A DNA stretch of 43,971 nt from RGIG4608 sp045651165 (GTDB lineage Bacteria; Bacillota; Clostridia; Oscillospirales; CAG-272). The notes under the pieces were generated by a model. It saw only the letters and a list, made by a program, of their open reading frames with translations. It was not told the DNA's origin and searched no databases. Location: NCBI GenBank assembly GCA_045651165.1, contig JAZRRX010000003.1:1-43971 (forward strand), in the 5' to 3' direction. The translations under genes were made by a program, and so were the position numbers. Shown in pieces: positions 7,582 through 17,000 of this stretch (its first letter is position 1; each line of letters starts with the position of its first letter).

Positions 7582-8544
7582 ATGTATATGCTTAAATATA
7601 TACTGAAGAGAATCGGGCTTATGCTCATGACCTTTATGATCATATTTGTTATGTGCTTCGTATTGATTAAGCTTCTTCCTATCACTATCAATGTTGGTAT
7701 TGGTAAGGACAGAGAGCTTCTTGAAGCGCAGATCGAAGCAAGAGGTTGGTATAAACCGATTCCTGAACAGTTTATTCTCTATTTGAAGAGAATCTTTTTA
7801 TACGGAGACTTTGGTATTGGTACCAATATGCCCGAGTTTGCTAACAAACCCGTTTGGGATACCTTTGTATCAATGCTTCCTCCCACCATCCTTTTGAACG
7901 TTTATTCATCACTTTTCTCAGTACCGATTGGTATCGCGCTTGGTATTTTTGCTGCTTTGAAGAAAAACAAGTGGCAAGACCATACGATAAGTACTGCAGT
8001 TATGGTGTTTATTTCAGTTCCCGGTTTCGTAACGGCTTCTCTTATTTTGTATTTCCTCTGCTTTAAGTGGAATTTGTTGCCGAAAACGATGCTAGGCGGC
8101 TATGATTATTTCTCGTGGCCGATGTTTAAATCAATGATTCCTGCTATTCTTTCTATGTCCTTTGGCTCTATTGCCGGATATGCAAGATTTACCCGTGCCG
8201 AACTTACTGAGGTTCTTACAAGTGAATTTATGCTTCTCGCAAGAACAAAGGGTCTTACAAAGCGTCAGGCAACTACAAGACACGCACTTAGAAACGCGAT
8301 GGTTCCGATTTTCCCATCCATCGTCGGTGAGTTTATCAGCGTTCTTTCCGGTTCACTCGTTATCGAAAGAATTTTCTCAGTTCCCGGTGTTGGTAGATTG
8401 TATCTCAATGCGATTAACTCCATTGACTATGATTTCTTTATGATGCTGTCAGGATTCTATCTTTTGATTGGTCTTGCTGCAGGACTTGTTATCGACTTGT
8501 CTTATGGCGTAATTGACCCAAGAATCAGAATGGGGGCGAAGTAA
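7582..8544 (+). CDS. Oligopeptide ABC transporter permease, OppB/DppB type
   Basis: Inner-membrane permease subunit of 320 aa, the usual length, with about six transmembrane helices. The first is at about 8-28; a long extracytoplasmic loop (about 30-90) follows. The EAA loop that docks on the ATPase is visible as ARTKGLTKRQATTRHALRNA at about 220-240. The C-terminus IDPRIRMG is typical of DppB/OppB. ATG 7582 is chosen with AAAGGAG about 10 nt upstream; the longer frame to 7501 would read through the repeat-rich RNA leader and lacks an SD. It overlaps the next permease by one base (TAATG), so the two are translationally coupled. Confidence 0.9.
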   Translation: MYMLKYILKRIGLMLMTFMIIFVMCFVLIKLLPITINVGIGKDRELLEAQIEARGWYKPIPEQFILYLKRIFLYGDFGIGTNMPEFANKPVWDTFVSMLPPTILLNVYSSLFSVPIGIALGIFAALKKNKWQDHTISTAVMVFISVPGFVTASLILYFLCFKWNLLPKTMLGGYDYFSWPMFKSMIPAILSMSFGSIAGYARFTRAELTEVLTSEFMLLARTKGLTKRQATTRHALRNAMVPIFPSIVGEFISVLSGSLVIERIFSVPGVGRLYLNAINSIDYDFFMMLSGFYLLIGLAAGLVIDLSYGVIDPRIRMGAK

Positions 8545-10103
8545 TGAAAGCACAAGATTATAAGATTTCAAGTGAAAAATTCGTGTTCCGTTCTCACGGT
8601 GAAAAATTACACGATAAAAAATTAGAAACTAAGCCCGTTTCTTACTTTAAAGATGCTTTGAATCGCTTTGCGAAAAACAAGGCGTCCATCGTTGCAACTT
8701 TTATTATTGCAATTATCATTTTATTCGCGGTAATTGCTCCTCTTTGTACACCTTACAAGGTTGCGGATGAGGATAAAAACTATGCATTTGCACTTCCCAG
8801 AAATGAATTTTTCTATGAAAAAGGTCTTGGATTTTGGGATGGTGGTAGAGAAGTTGAAGTTAACCAGCTTACTCACGACCGCTATTTAGCTATCGAAGAA
8901 GAAATCGGTAGAAAAGTAATTATGACTGAGCCTGAAATTGAAGAAAGCGTGTATATGAAGCAGGTTACACGTGTTTATAAGTTTAGACTTGACACATATT
9001 CATCTGTTGGCGCTAAATTCATTTACCTTACTTTGGAAGAATACCAAAGACTTCAAGGCTATCAGGATGCTGTGGGCGTTCAAGTTCTTTTGCCCATAAC
9101 CGACTATTGGAAACGTCCTGAAGCTGAACAGGATAAGAAAGATGCTAACATTTGGTACGAAACTAAATTGGGTGCAGGTGGTAAGACAGATATCGTATAT
9201 GCCAATAAAAAGGAACAAACTGGATTTAAGAACATTTACGTTCCTTACAATCCCGAAACAGACCCCTATACATCTATGATGCGTTTGGAGGGCGATGAAG
9301 CTCTTTACAACTATTCAAGAAAGATGGTTGGCGACCAGTACGAAGTTCGTGTTGATTACTACGAATACTATCAGTATTTGCACTATATGAAGGGCGATGG
9401 TATCACCAAGCCAAGCTTCATTTTGGGTGCAAACAACGCTGGTAAGGACCTCTTTGTATGTCTTTCCAGTGGTGCAAGATTCTCTTTGATTCTTGCCGTT
9501 ATCGTTGCTTCAGTTAACCTTACAGTTGGTGCTATTTATGGTGCTATCGAGGGTTACTACGGCGGTAAGATTGACATTTTGATGGAAAGATTTGTTGAAA
9601 TTCTCGGATCTATTCCGTTTATGATTGTTATTACGTTGTTGAAGTATCACTTTAACGTTTCGCATATCCTTATTTTGTTCATCTCGTTCTTCTTGACAGG
9701 TTGGACGGGTATGGCTGGTAGAACAAGAATGCAGTTCTATCGTTATAAGCATCAGGAATACGTTCTTGTTTCAAGAACTCTCGGTGCAAACGACAGACGC
9801 GTTATGTTCAAACACATTTTCCCCAACGCTATCGGTACTCTTATTACAAGCTCCGTTCTTGTAATTCCTGGCGTTATCTTCTCTGAAACAAGCCTTAGCT
9901 ATCTTGGAATTATCAACCTTTCAACAGGTAGTCTTACTTCCGTTGGTACATTGTTGGCAACTGGTCAGAGCTATTTGTTCACGTATCCTCATTTGATTTT
10001 GTTCCCTGCGATATTCATCAGCATGCTGATGTTGTCCTTCAACCTTTTCGGAAACGGTTTGCGCGACGCGTTCAACCCCTCACTCCGTGGTACAGAGGAA
10101 TAA
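8544..10103 (+). CDS. Oligopeptide ABC transporter permease, OppC/DppC type, with large extracytoplasmic insertion
   Basis: Second permease subunit, 519 aa against about 300 in OppC/DppC. TM1 lies at about 48-68 in the N-terminal cytoplasmic context RFAKNKAS. The family motif that normally follows within 50-60 residues (LGTDxxGRD) is here ILGANNAGKD at about 290. About 170 extra residues, hydrophilic and Tyr/Glu/Lys-rich, are therefore inserted on the outer face. The remaining helices follow, with the EAA loop VSRTLGANDRRVMFKHIFPN at about 410-430. The insertion probably contacts the enlarged binding protein. Translation is coupled to the preceding permease through TAATG. Confidence 0.88.
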   Translation: MKAQDYKISSEKFVFRSHGEKLHDKKLETKPVSYFKDALNRFAKNKASIVATFIIAIIILFAVIAPLCTPYKVADEDKNYAFALPRNEFFYEKGLGFWDGGREVEVNQLTHDRYLAIEEEIGRKVIMTEPEIEESVYMKQVTRVYKFRLDTYSSVGAKFIYLTLEEYQRLQGYQDAVGVQVLLPITDYWKRPEAEQDKKDANIWYETKLGAGGKTDIVYANKKEQTGFKNIYVPYNPETDPYTSMMRLEGDEALYNYSRKMVGDQYEVRVDYYEYYQYLHYMKGDGITKPSFILGANNAGKDLFVCLSSGARFSLILAVIVASVNLTVGAIYGAIEGYYGGKIDILMERFVEILGSIPFMIVITLLKYHFNVSHILILFISFFLTGWTGMAGRTRMQFYRYKHQEYVLVSRTLGANDRRVMFKHIFPNAIGTLITSSVLVIPGVIFSETSLSYLGIINLSTGSLTSVGTLLATGQSYLFTYPHLILFPAIFISMLMLSFNLFGNGLRDAFNPSLRGTEE

Positions 10104-10140
10104 TTAAAACAAAACTATTACTACACTAAAATTTTAGGCG

Positions 10141-10166
10141 CATCGGGCGGAAATGCCCGTCCGATG
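10141..10166 (+). other. GC-rich hairpin in the leader of the OppD-type ATPase gene
   Basis: CATCGGGCGG (10141-10150) pairs with the ten bases at 10157-10166 (one G-U pair) around a 6-nt loop. It sits in the 90-nt gap between the second permease and the first ATPase, about 10 nt before the SD AAAGGA. No U-tract follows, so an mRNA-processing or translational role is more likely than termination. Confidence 0.55.
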
Positions 10167-10193
10167 GCGCATATGAAAGGAATTGATATATTT

Positions 10194-12341
10194 ATGGATA
10201 AGAAATTAGAAGTAAAAAATCTGCAAATATCATTCCGTACTCAAGGTGGAATTGTAAAGGCTGTTAGAAATATTTCCTTTGATCTTGACAAAGGAGAAAC
10301 TTTGGCCATAGTTGGTGAGTCCGGCTCAGGAAAATCCGTAACAAGTAAAGCTATTATGGGTATTCTTGCAGGCAATTCAATTGTTGAAGGCGGAGAAATT
10401 ATATATGACGGTCAGGATTTGCTTAAAATTTCTGAAGAGGATTATCATAAGATTCGTGGCGATAAAATCGCTATGATTTTCCAGGACCCCATGTCGAGCT
10501 TGAACCCCATTATGAGGGTTGGAGAACAGCTCACTGAGGCGATGATCCTTAAGGCAAAGACCGGTAAGAAAAATGCAAGACACGAGTTTAACACAAAACT
10601 CGCACTTCTTGGAAATCACATCAATGCGGCTGATGCGGCAAATGGTGTGGACAACAAAGAAACTGTTGCTACAAAACTTAAAACATTTGATAACTTCTGC
10701 ATTCAGAGTACGAAAGTAGAAGGTGAGTTCAACGAGGCGTATGGTAACGCAACTCAGATTGAAGTTGAACTTGAAAATGTTATTCTCTTCATAAAAATGA
10801 AGAGAAAGATTGACCTTGCTGATGAGCTTAAGAAAATTTCAAGATCATTCAATCTTGCGTTCAACCCTTATGTTGTTGTTCACAACGAAAAGAACGACGA
10901 TTGCGCGTCAAGACTTGCAGGATTTGCAAAGCAGGGTAAAAAGGTTAATGGTGAAGAAGCTATCGCTACACTTGAAGAAGCATTGGCTATCGTTAAAGAA
11001 GCTCTTGCTAAAGATAGACCCAACTTCTTTACACTTGGTTATTATCTTTCTGTTAACCCCAATGCAGATGTTACAACAATGAACGTTGCGGATCTTAACG
11101 CGATGACTCGTAAATATCTTGATGAAAACTTCATGATTGATTTTATCAAGATGGGTCAAAAGGGCGTTTTGCATTCACACAACGAATCAATAGCTGCTAA
11201 AAAGGTACTTCTTCCTGAACTTAAAGAGGCGCTTGAATACTTTAAGGCGGGCAATATTGATCACAAGAAATCTGTGGCTTATGACAACAATCTTTCTGCT
11301 AAGGTAAACAAAGCAATCGATAAGCTTTGCGTTAAAAAGAACAGCACAGAATACGTTTTCGATTCTGCTGTTTCAACTGCTATCAGAGAATACTTTGAGG
11401 GTATTAAGAATAATCCTATTGAAGAAAAGATTTATCTTAAGAACAAGGCAAAATATGATGCAATTATAGCTAAGGGTAAGGAGCCAGAGTGGATACTTAA
11501 GCCCCAGGTTGTTGTTGACCTTGACCTTAAGCTTTCTAACATTTGTAAAGTTATTGAAAACATTTGCTCTTCATATGAAAACGATATCGCGCTTGACGCT
11601 CAGTTCGATGCAGAAGCTCAGATGATTGAGATTATTGATTTCCTTAAGGAACAGGCTTCTCGTCTTGTTGTTAAGATGAATAAGCGAATTGCTAAGGCAA
11701 GAGCTATTAGACTTCTTGAAGAAGTTGGTATCCCTGAGCCCGCAACACGTTTCAATCAGTATCCATTTGAACTTTCTGGTGGTATGAGACAGAGAATAGT
11801 TATTGCTATTGCTCTTTCCGCTAACCCCGATATCCTTATTTGTGACGAGCCCACAACTGCTCTTGACGTTACTATCCAGGCGCAGATTCTTGAGCTTATC
11901 AACGTTATCAAGAAGGAAAGAAACCTTTCTGTTATTTTCATTACACATAACCTTGGTGTTGTTGCTAATATGGCAGACAGAATTGCGGTTATGTATGCAG
12001 GTAAGATTGTTGAGCACGGTACTGCAGAAGAAATCTTCTATGAGCCCGCTCATCCATATACTTGGGCGCTTCTTAGCTCAATGCCTGACCTTGAAACAAC
12101 AGAAAGACTTGAGTCCATTCCCGGTACTCCTCCTAACATGATTTATCCTCCCAAGGGCGATGCCTTTGCAGAGAGAAATAAATATGCTCTTGAAATTGAC
12201 TTTGAACTTGAGCCTCCTCTTTTCGAGGTAAGCCCAACTCACCATGCTGCAACTTGGTTGTTGCATCCCAATGCTCCCAAGGTAGAAATGCCTGCCTTGA
12301 TTAGAGCAAGAATTGAACGTATGAAGAAGGAGAGACAGTAA
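10194..12341 (+). CDS. Oligopeptide ABC transporter ATPase, OppD/DppD type, with about 380-residue insertion
   Basis: ATP-hydrolysing subunit of the importer, 715 aa against about 330 for OppD. All catalytic motifs are present: Walker A GESGSGKS (41-48), Q-loop FQDPMSSLNP (96-105), signature LSGGMRQR (about 526-533), Walker B ILICDEP and the H-loop ITHNLG. Between the Q-loop and signature, from about 121 to 500, lies an inserted mostly helical, Lys/Glu/Ala-rich segment that matches no domain I recognise. The C-terminal oligopeptide-transporter domain keeps PGTPPNM and the PP-x-G frame, but the four conserved cysteines are replaced (GDAFAERN, then Asp and Ala). ATG 10194 is preferred because it opens the standard LEVKNLQISF start, although AAAGGA is about 12 nt away; ATG 10173 is an alternative. 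Codon use in the insertion matches the rest of the gene, so it is not a recent graft. Confidence 0.88.
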   Translation: MDKKLEVKNLQISFRTQGGIVKAVRNISFDLDKGETLAIVGESGSGKSVTSKAIMGILAGNSIVEGGEIIYDGQDLLKISEEDYHKIRGDKIAMIFQDPMSSLNPIMRVGEQLTEAMILKAKTGKKNARHEFNTKLALLGNHINAADAANGVDNKETVATKLKTFDNFCIQSTKVEGEFNEAYGNATQIEVELENVILFIKMKRKIDLADELKKISRSFNLAFNPYVVVHNEKNDDCASRLAGFAKQGKKVNGEEAIATLEEALAIVKEALAKDRPNFFTLGYYLSVNPNADVTTMNVADLNAMTRKYLDENFMIDFIKMGQKGVLHSHNESIAAKKVLLPELKEALEYFKAGNIDHKKSVAYDNNLSAKVNKAIDKLCVKKNSTEYVFDSAVSTAIREYFEGIKNNPIEEKIYLKNKAKYDAIIAKGKEPEWILKPQVVVDLDLKLSNICKVIENICSSYENDIALDAQFDAEAQMIEIIDFLKEQASRLVVKMNKRIAKARAIRLLEEVGIPEPATRFNQYPFELSGGMRQRIVIAIALSANPDILICDEPTTALDVTIQAQILELINVIKKERNLSVIFITHNLGVVANMADRIAVMYAGKIVEHGTAEEIFYEPAHPYTWALLSSMPDLETTERLESIPGTPPNMIYPPKGDAFAERNKYALEIDFELEPPLFEVSPTHHAATWLLHPNAPKVEMPALIRARIERMKKERQ

Positions 12342-12342
12342 T

Positions 12343-13437
12343 ATGGCAGAAAATAAAGAAGTTTTATTAAAAGTCGAGAATCTCCAACAGTACTTCAAAT
12401 TGGGTAAGCACGAGCTTAAGGCGGTTGACCAGGTTAGCTTTGACATTTACAAGGGTGAAGTTTTCGGTCTTGTTGGTGAATCTGGATGTGGTAAGACAAC
12501 AACGGGTCGTTCCATTATTAGACTTTACGATATAACCGGTGGTTCGGTTTATTATAAGGGCGAGCGTATTTGCGCAGGTATTCGTACCTACAAGGATGCT
12601 ATTAAGAATGCTCGCAAGGACCTTAAGGAAGGTAAAATTACTAAAGAAGAATGCGATGAAATCGTTGCAACTAATCGCGCTGAAATTAAAAAAGCGCAGG
12701 CAGATCACAAAAAATGGTCTCGTAAGAATAAGGATAACAAGCTTATTAACGAGATTCAGATGATTTTCCAGGATCCCATCGCTTCTCTTGACCCTCGTAT
12801 GACAGTTCGCGATATTATCGCTGAAGGTCTTGTTATTCGTGGTGTTAAGGATAAAGAATATATCGATCAGCAGGTTTATAAGATGCTTGAAACTGTTGGA
12901 CTTGTTCAGGAACACGCGTCCCGTTATCCTCACGAGTTCTCAGGTGGACAAAGACAGCGTATCGGTATTGCTCGTGCGGTTATTATGAATCCCGAGCTTA
13001 TCATCGCTGACGAGCCCATTTCCGCGCTTGACGTTTCAATTCAGGCACAGGTTATCAATCTTCTTAACGAGCTTTCAGAACAGATGGGTCTTACCATTTT
13101 GTTCATCGCTCACGACCTTGCGGTTGTTAAATATTTCTCTCACAGAATTGCAGTTATGTATTTTGGTAAGATTGTTGAGCTTGGTACAAGTGATGAGCTT
13201 TTTGCACATCCTTTCCATCCTTACACACGCTCACTTCTTTCTGCTATTCCTCTTCCTGACCCGATTTCTGAAAAGAATCGTACAAGAACAACATACAATC
13301 CTATTCTCGACCACGATTACTCCAAGGAAGGTCCTTCCATGAGAGAAATCTACCCTGGTCACTTTGTATATTGTAATACAGAGGAATTCGAAAAGTATAG
13401 AGCTGAATATCAGGCGCAGAACAATGAAAACGCTTAA
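12343..13437 (+). CDS. Oligopeptide ABC transporter ATPase, OppF/DppF type
   Basis: Partner ATPase of 364 aa. Walker A GESGCGKT (45-52), Q-loop FQDPIASLDP (142-151), signature SGGQRQR (200-206), Walker B IIADEPISALD (220-230) and H-loop IAHDLAVV are intact. A charged helical insertion of about 55 residues (about 76-133: KDAIKNARKDLKEGKITKEE and on) precedes the Q-loop; OppF proteins normally go almost directly from the beta-hairpin to the Q-loop. The C-terminus carries the PGHFVYC variant of the family tail with a single cysteine. It starts 1 nt after the OppD stop; GAAGGAG lies inside the end of that gene. Its last 14 nt overlap the DUF3899 gene. Confidence 0.92.
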   Translation: MAENKEVLLKVENLQQYFKLGKHELKAVDQVSFDIYKGEVFGLVGESGCGKTTTGRSIIRLYDITGGSVYYKGERICAGIRTYKDAIKNARKDLKEGKITKEECDEIVATNRAEIKKAQADHKKWSRKNKDNKLINEIQMIFQDPIASLDPRMTVRDIIAEGLVIRGVKDKEYIDQQVYKMLETVGLVQEHASRYPHEFSGGQRQRIGIARAVIMNPELIIADEPISALDVSIQAQVINLLNELSEQMGLTILFIAHDLAVVKYFSHRIAVMYFGKIVELGTSDELFAHPFHPYTRSLLSAIPLPDPISEKNRTRTTYNPILDHDYSKEGPSMREIYPGHFVYCNTEEFEKYRAEYQAQNNENA

Positions 13438-13816
13438 AAAATATTTATTAACTTTGGGTGTTGGATTGTTGATAGCTTTTGCTATCGCAAATTCCAAGGA
13501 TGTTTTTGCTCAGACTGATTTATCAAAAATCTTTCACATCCTTACAGATAGCTTTTTCGTTCCCGCAGTTTTGATTATGGGATTTGGAGGCCTGGTTTTT
13601 GTAAGCAATGAGGGAGCTTTTGATGGCATAACCTATGCTGTGACGAGTTTTATGGATATTTTTAGAAAAAATAAGAAAAACAAATATCATACCTATTATG
13701 ACTATAAAGAAAGCAAGGGGAATAGAAATACCAGTTTTTGGTTTTTACTTATTTGCGGTCTTGTTTTCATGGCAATAACAGGAATTATGTATTGGCTTTA
13801 TACTATGAATATCTAA
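13424..13816 (+). CDS. DUF3899 family small membrane protein
   Basis: Integral membrane protein of 130 aa that I assign to DUF3899 from its pattern: an N-terminal helix (about 7-26), the phrase FHILTDSFFVPAVLIMGFGG around a second helix (about 38-62), SNEGAFDGITY, a basic linker with YYDYKES, and a final helix (about 105-126). No catalytic residue is obvious and the family has no known function. The ATG at 13424 overlaps the OppF stop by 14 nt, so it is translated by coupling and is the last gene of the importer operon. The longer frame starting at 13364 lies inside oppF and is rejected as a start. Confidence 0.8.
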   Translation: MKTLKKYLLTLGVGLLIAFAIANSKDVFAQTDLSKIFHILTDSFFVPAVLIMGFGGLVFVSNEGAFDGITYAVTSFMDIFRKNKKNKYHTYYDYKESKGNRNTSFWFLLICGLVFMAITGIMYWLYTMNI

Positions 13817-13829
13817 GCAATTAAAATCA

Positions 13830-13866
13830 AAGACCGCAGAATTTTTCTGCGGTCTTCTTGTTTTTA
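13830..13866 (+). terminator. Intrinsic terminator of the peptide importer operon
   Basis: AAGACCGCAGA (13830-13840) pairs perfectly with TCTGCGGTCTT (13846-13856) around a 5-nt loop. CTTGTTTTTA follows. It starts 14 nt after the DUF3899 stop codon. Confidence 0.95.
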
Positions 13867-13913
13867 AAATAATGACTGGAATTAATTGATTGGAATAATT
13901 TGGTTGATTTGTC

Positions 13914-13960
13914 AACAATATTGGCAAGTTTTATACTTGTCGATATTGTTTTTTGTTTTA
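13914..13960 (+). terminator. Second, AT-rich hairpin with U-tract between importer operon and exporter gene
   Basis: The 15 bases at 13914-13928 (AACAATATTGGCAAG) pair with 13936-13950, with two G-U pairs and no mismatch, around a TTTTATA loop. TTTTGTTTT follows. It could be a backup terminator for the importer operon. It also repeats the TTTGTCAACAA string seen at the exporter promoter, so a shared protein site is possible. Confidence 0.5.
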
Positions 13961-13984
13961 AATGAACAATATTTACTCACTTTG

Positions 13985-14023
13985 TCAACAAGTGTTGATT
14001 TTTTAATAATATTGTGATATAAT
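13985..14023 (+). promoter_or_regulatory. Extended -10 promoter with dyad over the -35 box, for the MMPL exporter
   Basis: -35 TTGATT (13995-14000), 17-bp spacer, extended -10 TGATATAAT (core TATAAT 14018-14023). The palindrome TCAACA-AG-TGTTGA (13985-13998) overlaps the -35 box and looks like an operator. TTTGTCAACAA here is also found about 75 bp upstream. The start codon is 68 nt downstream of the -10. Confidence 0.75.
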
Positions 14024-14090
14024 GTATGAGTATGAAAATGCAAAAGTGTTTAATTTTATACTATACATATTCAAGGAGAATTTTGAAATT

Positions 14091-17000
14091 ATGAAACAAA
14101 CGAAAAAATATGTTGTTTTAGCGATTTTTGCGCTTGTAATTGTAGTTAGCGTGATTCTATTTGGGTCCGTTAAAATAAATTACAATATTTCCGATTATCT
14201 TGATGAATCAACTGAAACCAAGATTTCATTGAACATTATGGAAAATGAGTTTGGAACAACAGGAAACATTCAGGTTATGGTTGAGGATATCACTATCGAC
14301 CAGGCATTTCAAGTTTATGATATTATCAAATCTGTAAACAATGTTCTTCTTGTTAATTTCAGTGAGACTGATGTAAATTATTATAAACCCAATACCGAGG
14401 ATGGTGGAGCAACAGGTGATGCACTTTTTGCCGTTATACTTGATGGTGATGAGTATTCTGCAACCTCTGCCGTTGTTCTTGATGATATCAAGGCGGGACT
14501 TGATGAGCTTTTTGAGGGCAAAACAAATTATGGTGGCGCAGTCGTTGAAAAAATAGAAATGCGCAATACCATGAAGAAAGAAATAGTTCTTATTCTTGCT
14601 ATTTCAGTTGCTTTTGCTATGATAATTATGCTCATTATGGCAAACTCTTGGATAGAACCCGTAGTGCTTCTTGTTTCATCCGGTATAGCAGTTCTTATTA
14701 ATATGGGAACAAACGCGATTTTTGGGGAGATTTCGTACATAACCAATTCAGTTGCGGCTATTTTGCAGCTTGCACTTTCCATCGACTATAGTATTGTGCT
14801 TCTTCACAACTTTAGAGCCGTTAAGAAAGAGATTCCAGACAAGCACGATGCTATGAACCAAGCGGTTAAGATGACATTTAAGCCCGTTTTGGCAAGTGCT
14901 ACAACAACAATAGCAGGTCTTTTGGCGCTTCTCTTCATGACAATGAAGATTGGCTTTGATATTGGTATTGTTCTTACAAAGGGTATCATTATTTCAATGT
15001 TGACATCCCTTACTCTTCTCCCTGCATTGCTTTTGGTATGCGATAAGCTTATGCAAAAGACATTCAAGCGCGACCTTGTTATCACTGGAAAGAGATTCTG
15101 TAAGATAGCATTTAAAAAGGGAAAGGCAATTGTATTCCTTGCTTTAGCAGTTATAATGGCGTGTGGTGGCTTGCAGCTTGATAACACATATTCATTCACT
15201 GATACTGCAAATCCAAACCAAAACATTGTACAAACATTTGGTTCTAACAACACAATAGTTGTTTTATATAATCACCACGGTCGTGACGACTGGGGAAAAG
15301 AAAATGAGCTTGCACAAAAGCTTCTTCAATTTAAAACTGCTAATGGAGAAAGCGTAGTTCAGAACTATACTGCTTATTCCAATACAGTAAGAGAGCTTTA
15401 TACTATCGAAATGGCAGTAGAAAAGCTCCAAATCCCTATGCAGGATGTTAAGACTTTGTTCGCGTTGTATCACGAGCACAAAAACAATCCGGAAAATAGA
15501 GATCTTGTACCCATTGATTTTATTAACTTTGCAGTAGAATTCCTTACTCCTGCAGAGGGCGAGGACTATAAGTATGCAGATGAAACAACAGTTCGTACAC
15601 TTAAAACCTTGTCAGTAATTTATTCAATTGTTAACGGTAAACACAGCGCCGAAGAATTACATCATCTTGTATCAACTGGTGTTATGGAAGGCACAGGACT
15701 CAGCTTGTTCCAAATCAAGCAAATGTATGGATTATATGAGTGGGAAAACTTTGATAACGGAGATGTTGATTTTGAGACAATGCTCAATTTCATGGTTATG
15801 ATGAGCACTCACGAAGACGCTAAAACCTTGATGGACGAGCAAACTGCTGCGGATCTTGTTGAGCTTTCAGTAGGTTTGGAGGATTTTTTTGGACAAATGA
15901 ACGCGGTCGTTACCAAAGATGAGTTTTTGGAATTTGGACGCGACAAATTCGGAGATGCCGGCTGGGTAGATCTTGCTTGTAATGCGGTTTTCGCTCTTTG
16001 TAATAAAGAGGACGGAAAAGCCAAAATCGTTGATATACTTAGATTGGTTGACAAGGTTTCCAATTTTATTCCCAAGGAATTTCAGGCATACATCGAAAAC
16101 TATACTTATGTTTATGACGTTATAGATGATCCTTGTGAATACACTGAGTTCTTGCCTCGACTTAAAAAGGTTGTGTTAGCGCTAACTGACGAAGAGCGCG
16201 AAGTAAACGCATCTGAAAGTGCTATTCAGCAGGCATACATTATGTATTTTGATAGCATAGGTGCTATTTCTTATGAAAAAATCTTGGGAATAGAATTTAT
16301 TAAGTTTGTTAATGATACTATAGATACTAATCCTGCGGTATCCGAAAACGTTTCTGAAGAGAGCAAGCTCAAACTCAAGGACGTTATATTGGTTGATAAG
16401 TTTGTATCCGACCACACAGGGTATAATTATAAAGAAATGACCGAATTGCTTAATAAATTGAAAACTGACGTTCAGAGTATTGCTCCTGCTTCCGATCCAC
16501 TTTCTGGTGGAGATGTTTATGCAATATATGTTCAATATATATCACAGAACGAGGAGGGACTTTCAGATCCCATCGTGGCTATTGAACTTCTTGAGTATGT
16601 TGATAAGAACAAGGATGATCCCCAACACCCATTGTATAAGTATATGACGGAAGAAAACAAAGCTAAGGTCGAGGAAAGAAAAGACGCAATTTTGAGAGCA
16701 AAGAATCTCTTCCTTGGAGATGAGTATAACAGAATGCTTATTTCAGTTAATCTTCCAAGCGAGGGTGCAGAAAGCTCAAGATTTGTTCAATATCTTATGC
16801 AGGCGGTTGCAGACGTGTACTGTGAACACGCACACGTTGCAGGTCACATGATTTCTACATATGAGCTTCAAGAAACCTTTGAAGATGATAATAAACTTAT
16901 TTCTATATTCACCATAGTTTCTATTTTTGTTATTATCGCGGTTATCTTTGGTTCTATTTCGCTTCCTGTTTTGCTTGTTACAATTATTCAGGGTGCTATC

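Noticed and set aside
10555..11693. The OppD insertion considered as an assembly fusion or an intein
   Set aside because: The frame is open throughout with uniform codon use; there are no intein splice-junction residues (Cys/Ser start, His-Asn end) at the borders, and both flanks join smoothly to the ATPase fold.
13364..13423. Upstream extension of the DUF3899 frame
   Set aside because: It lies inside the oppF coding end; the family start is at 13424.
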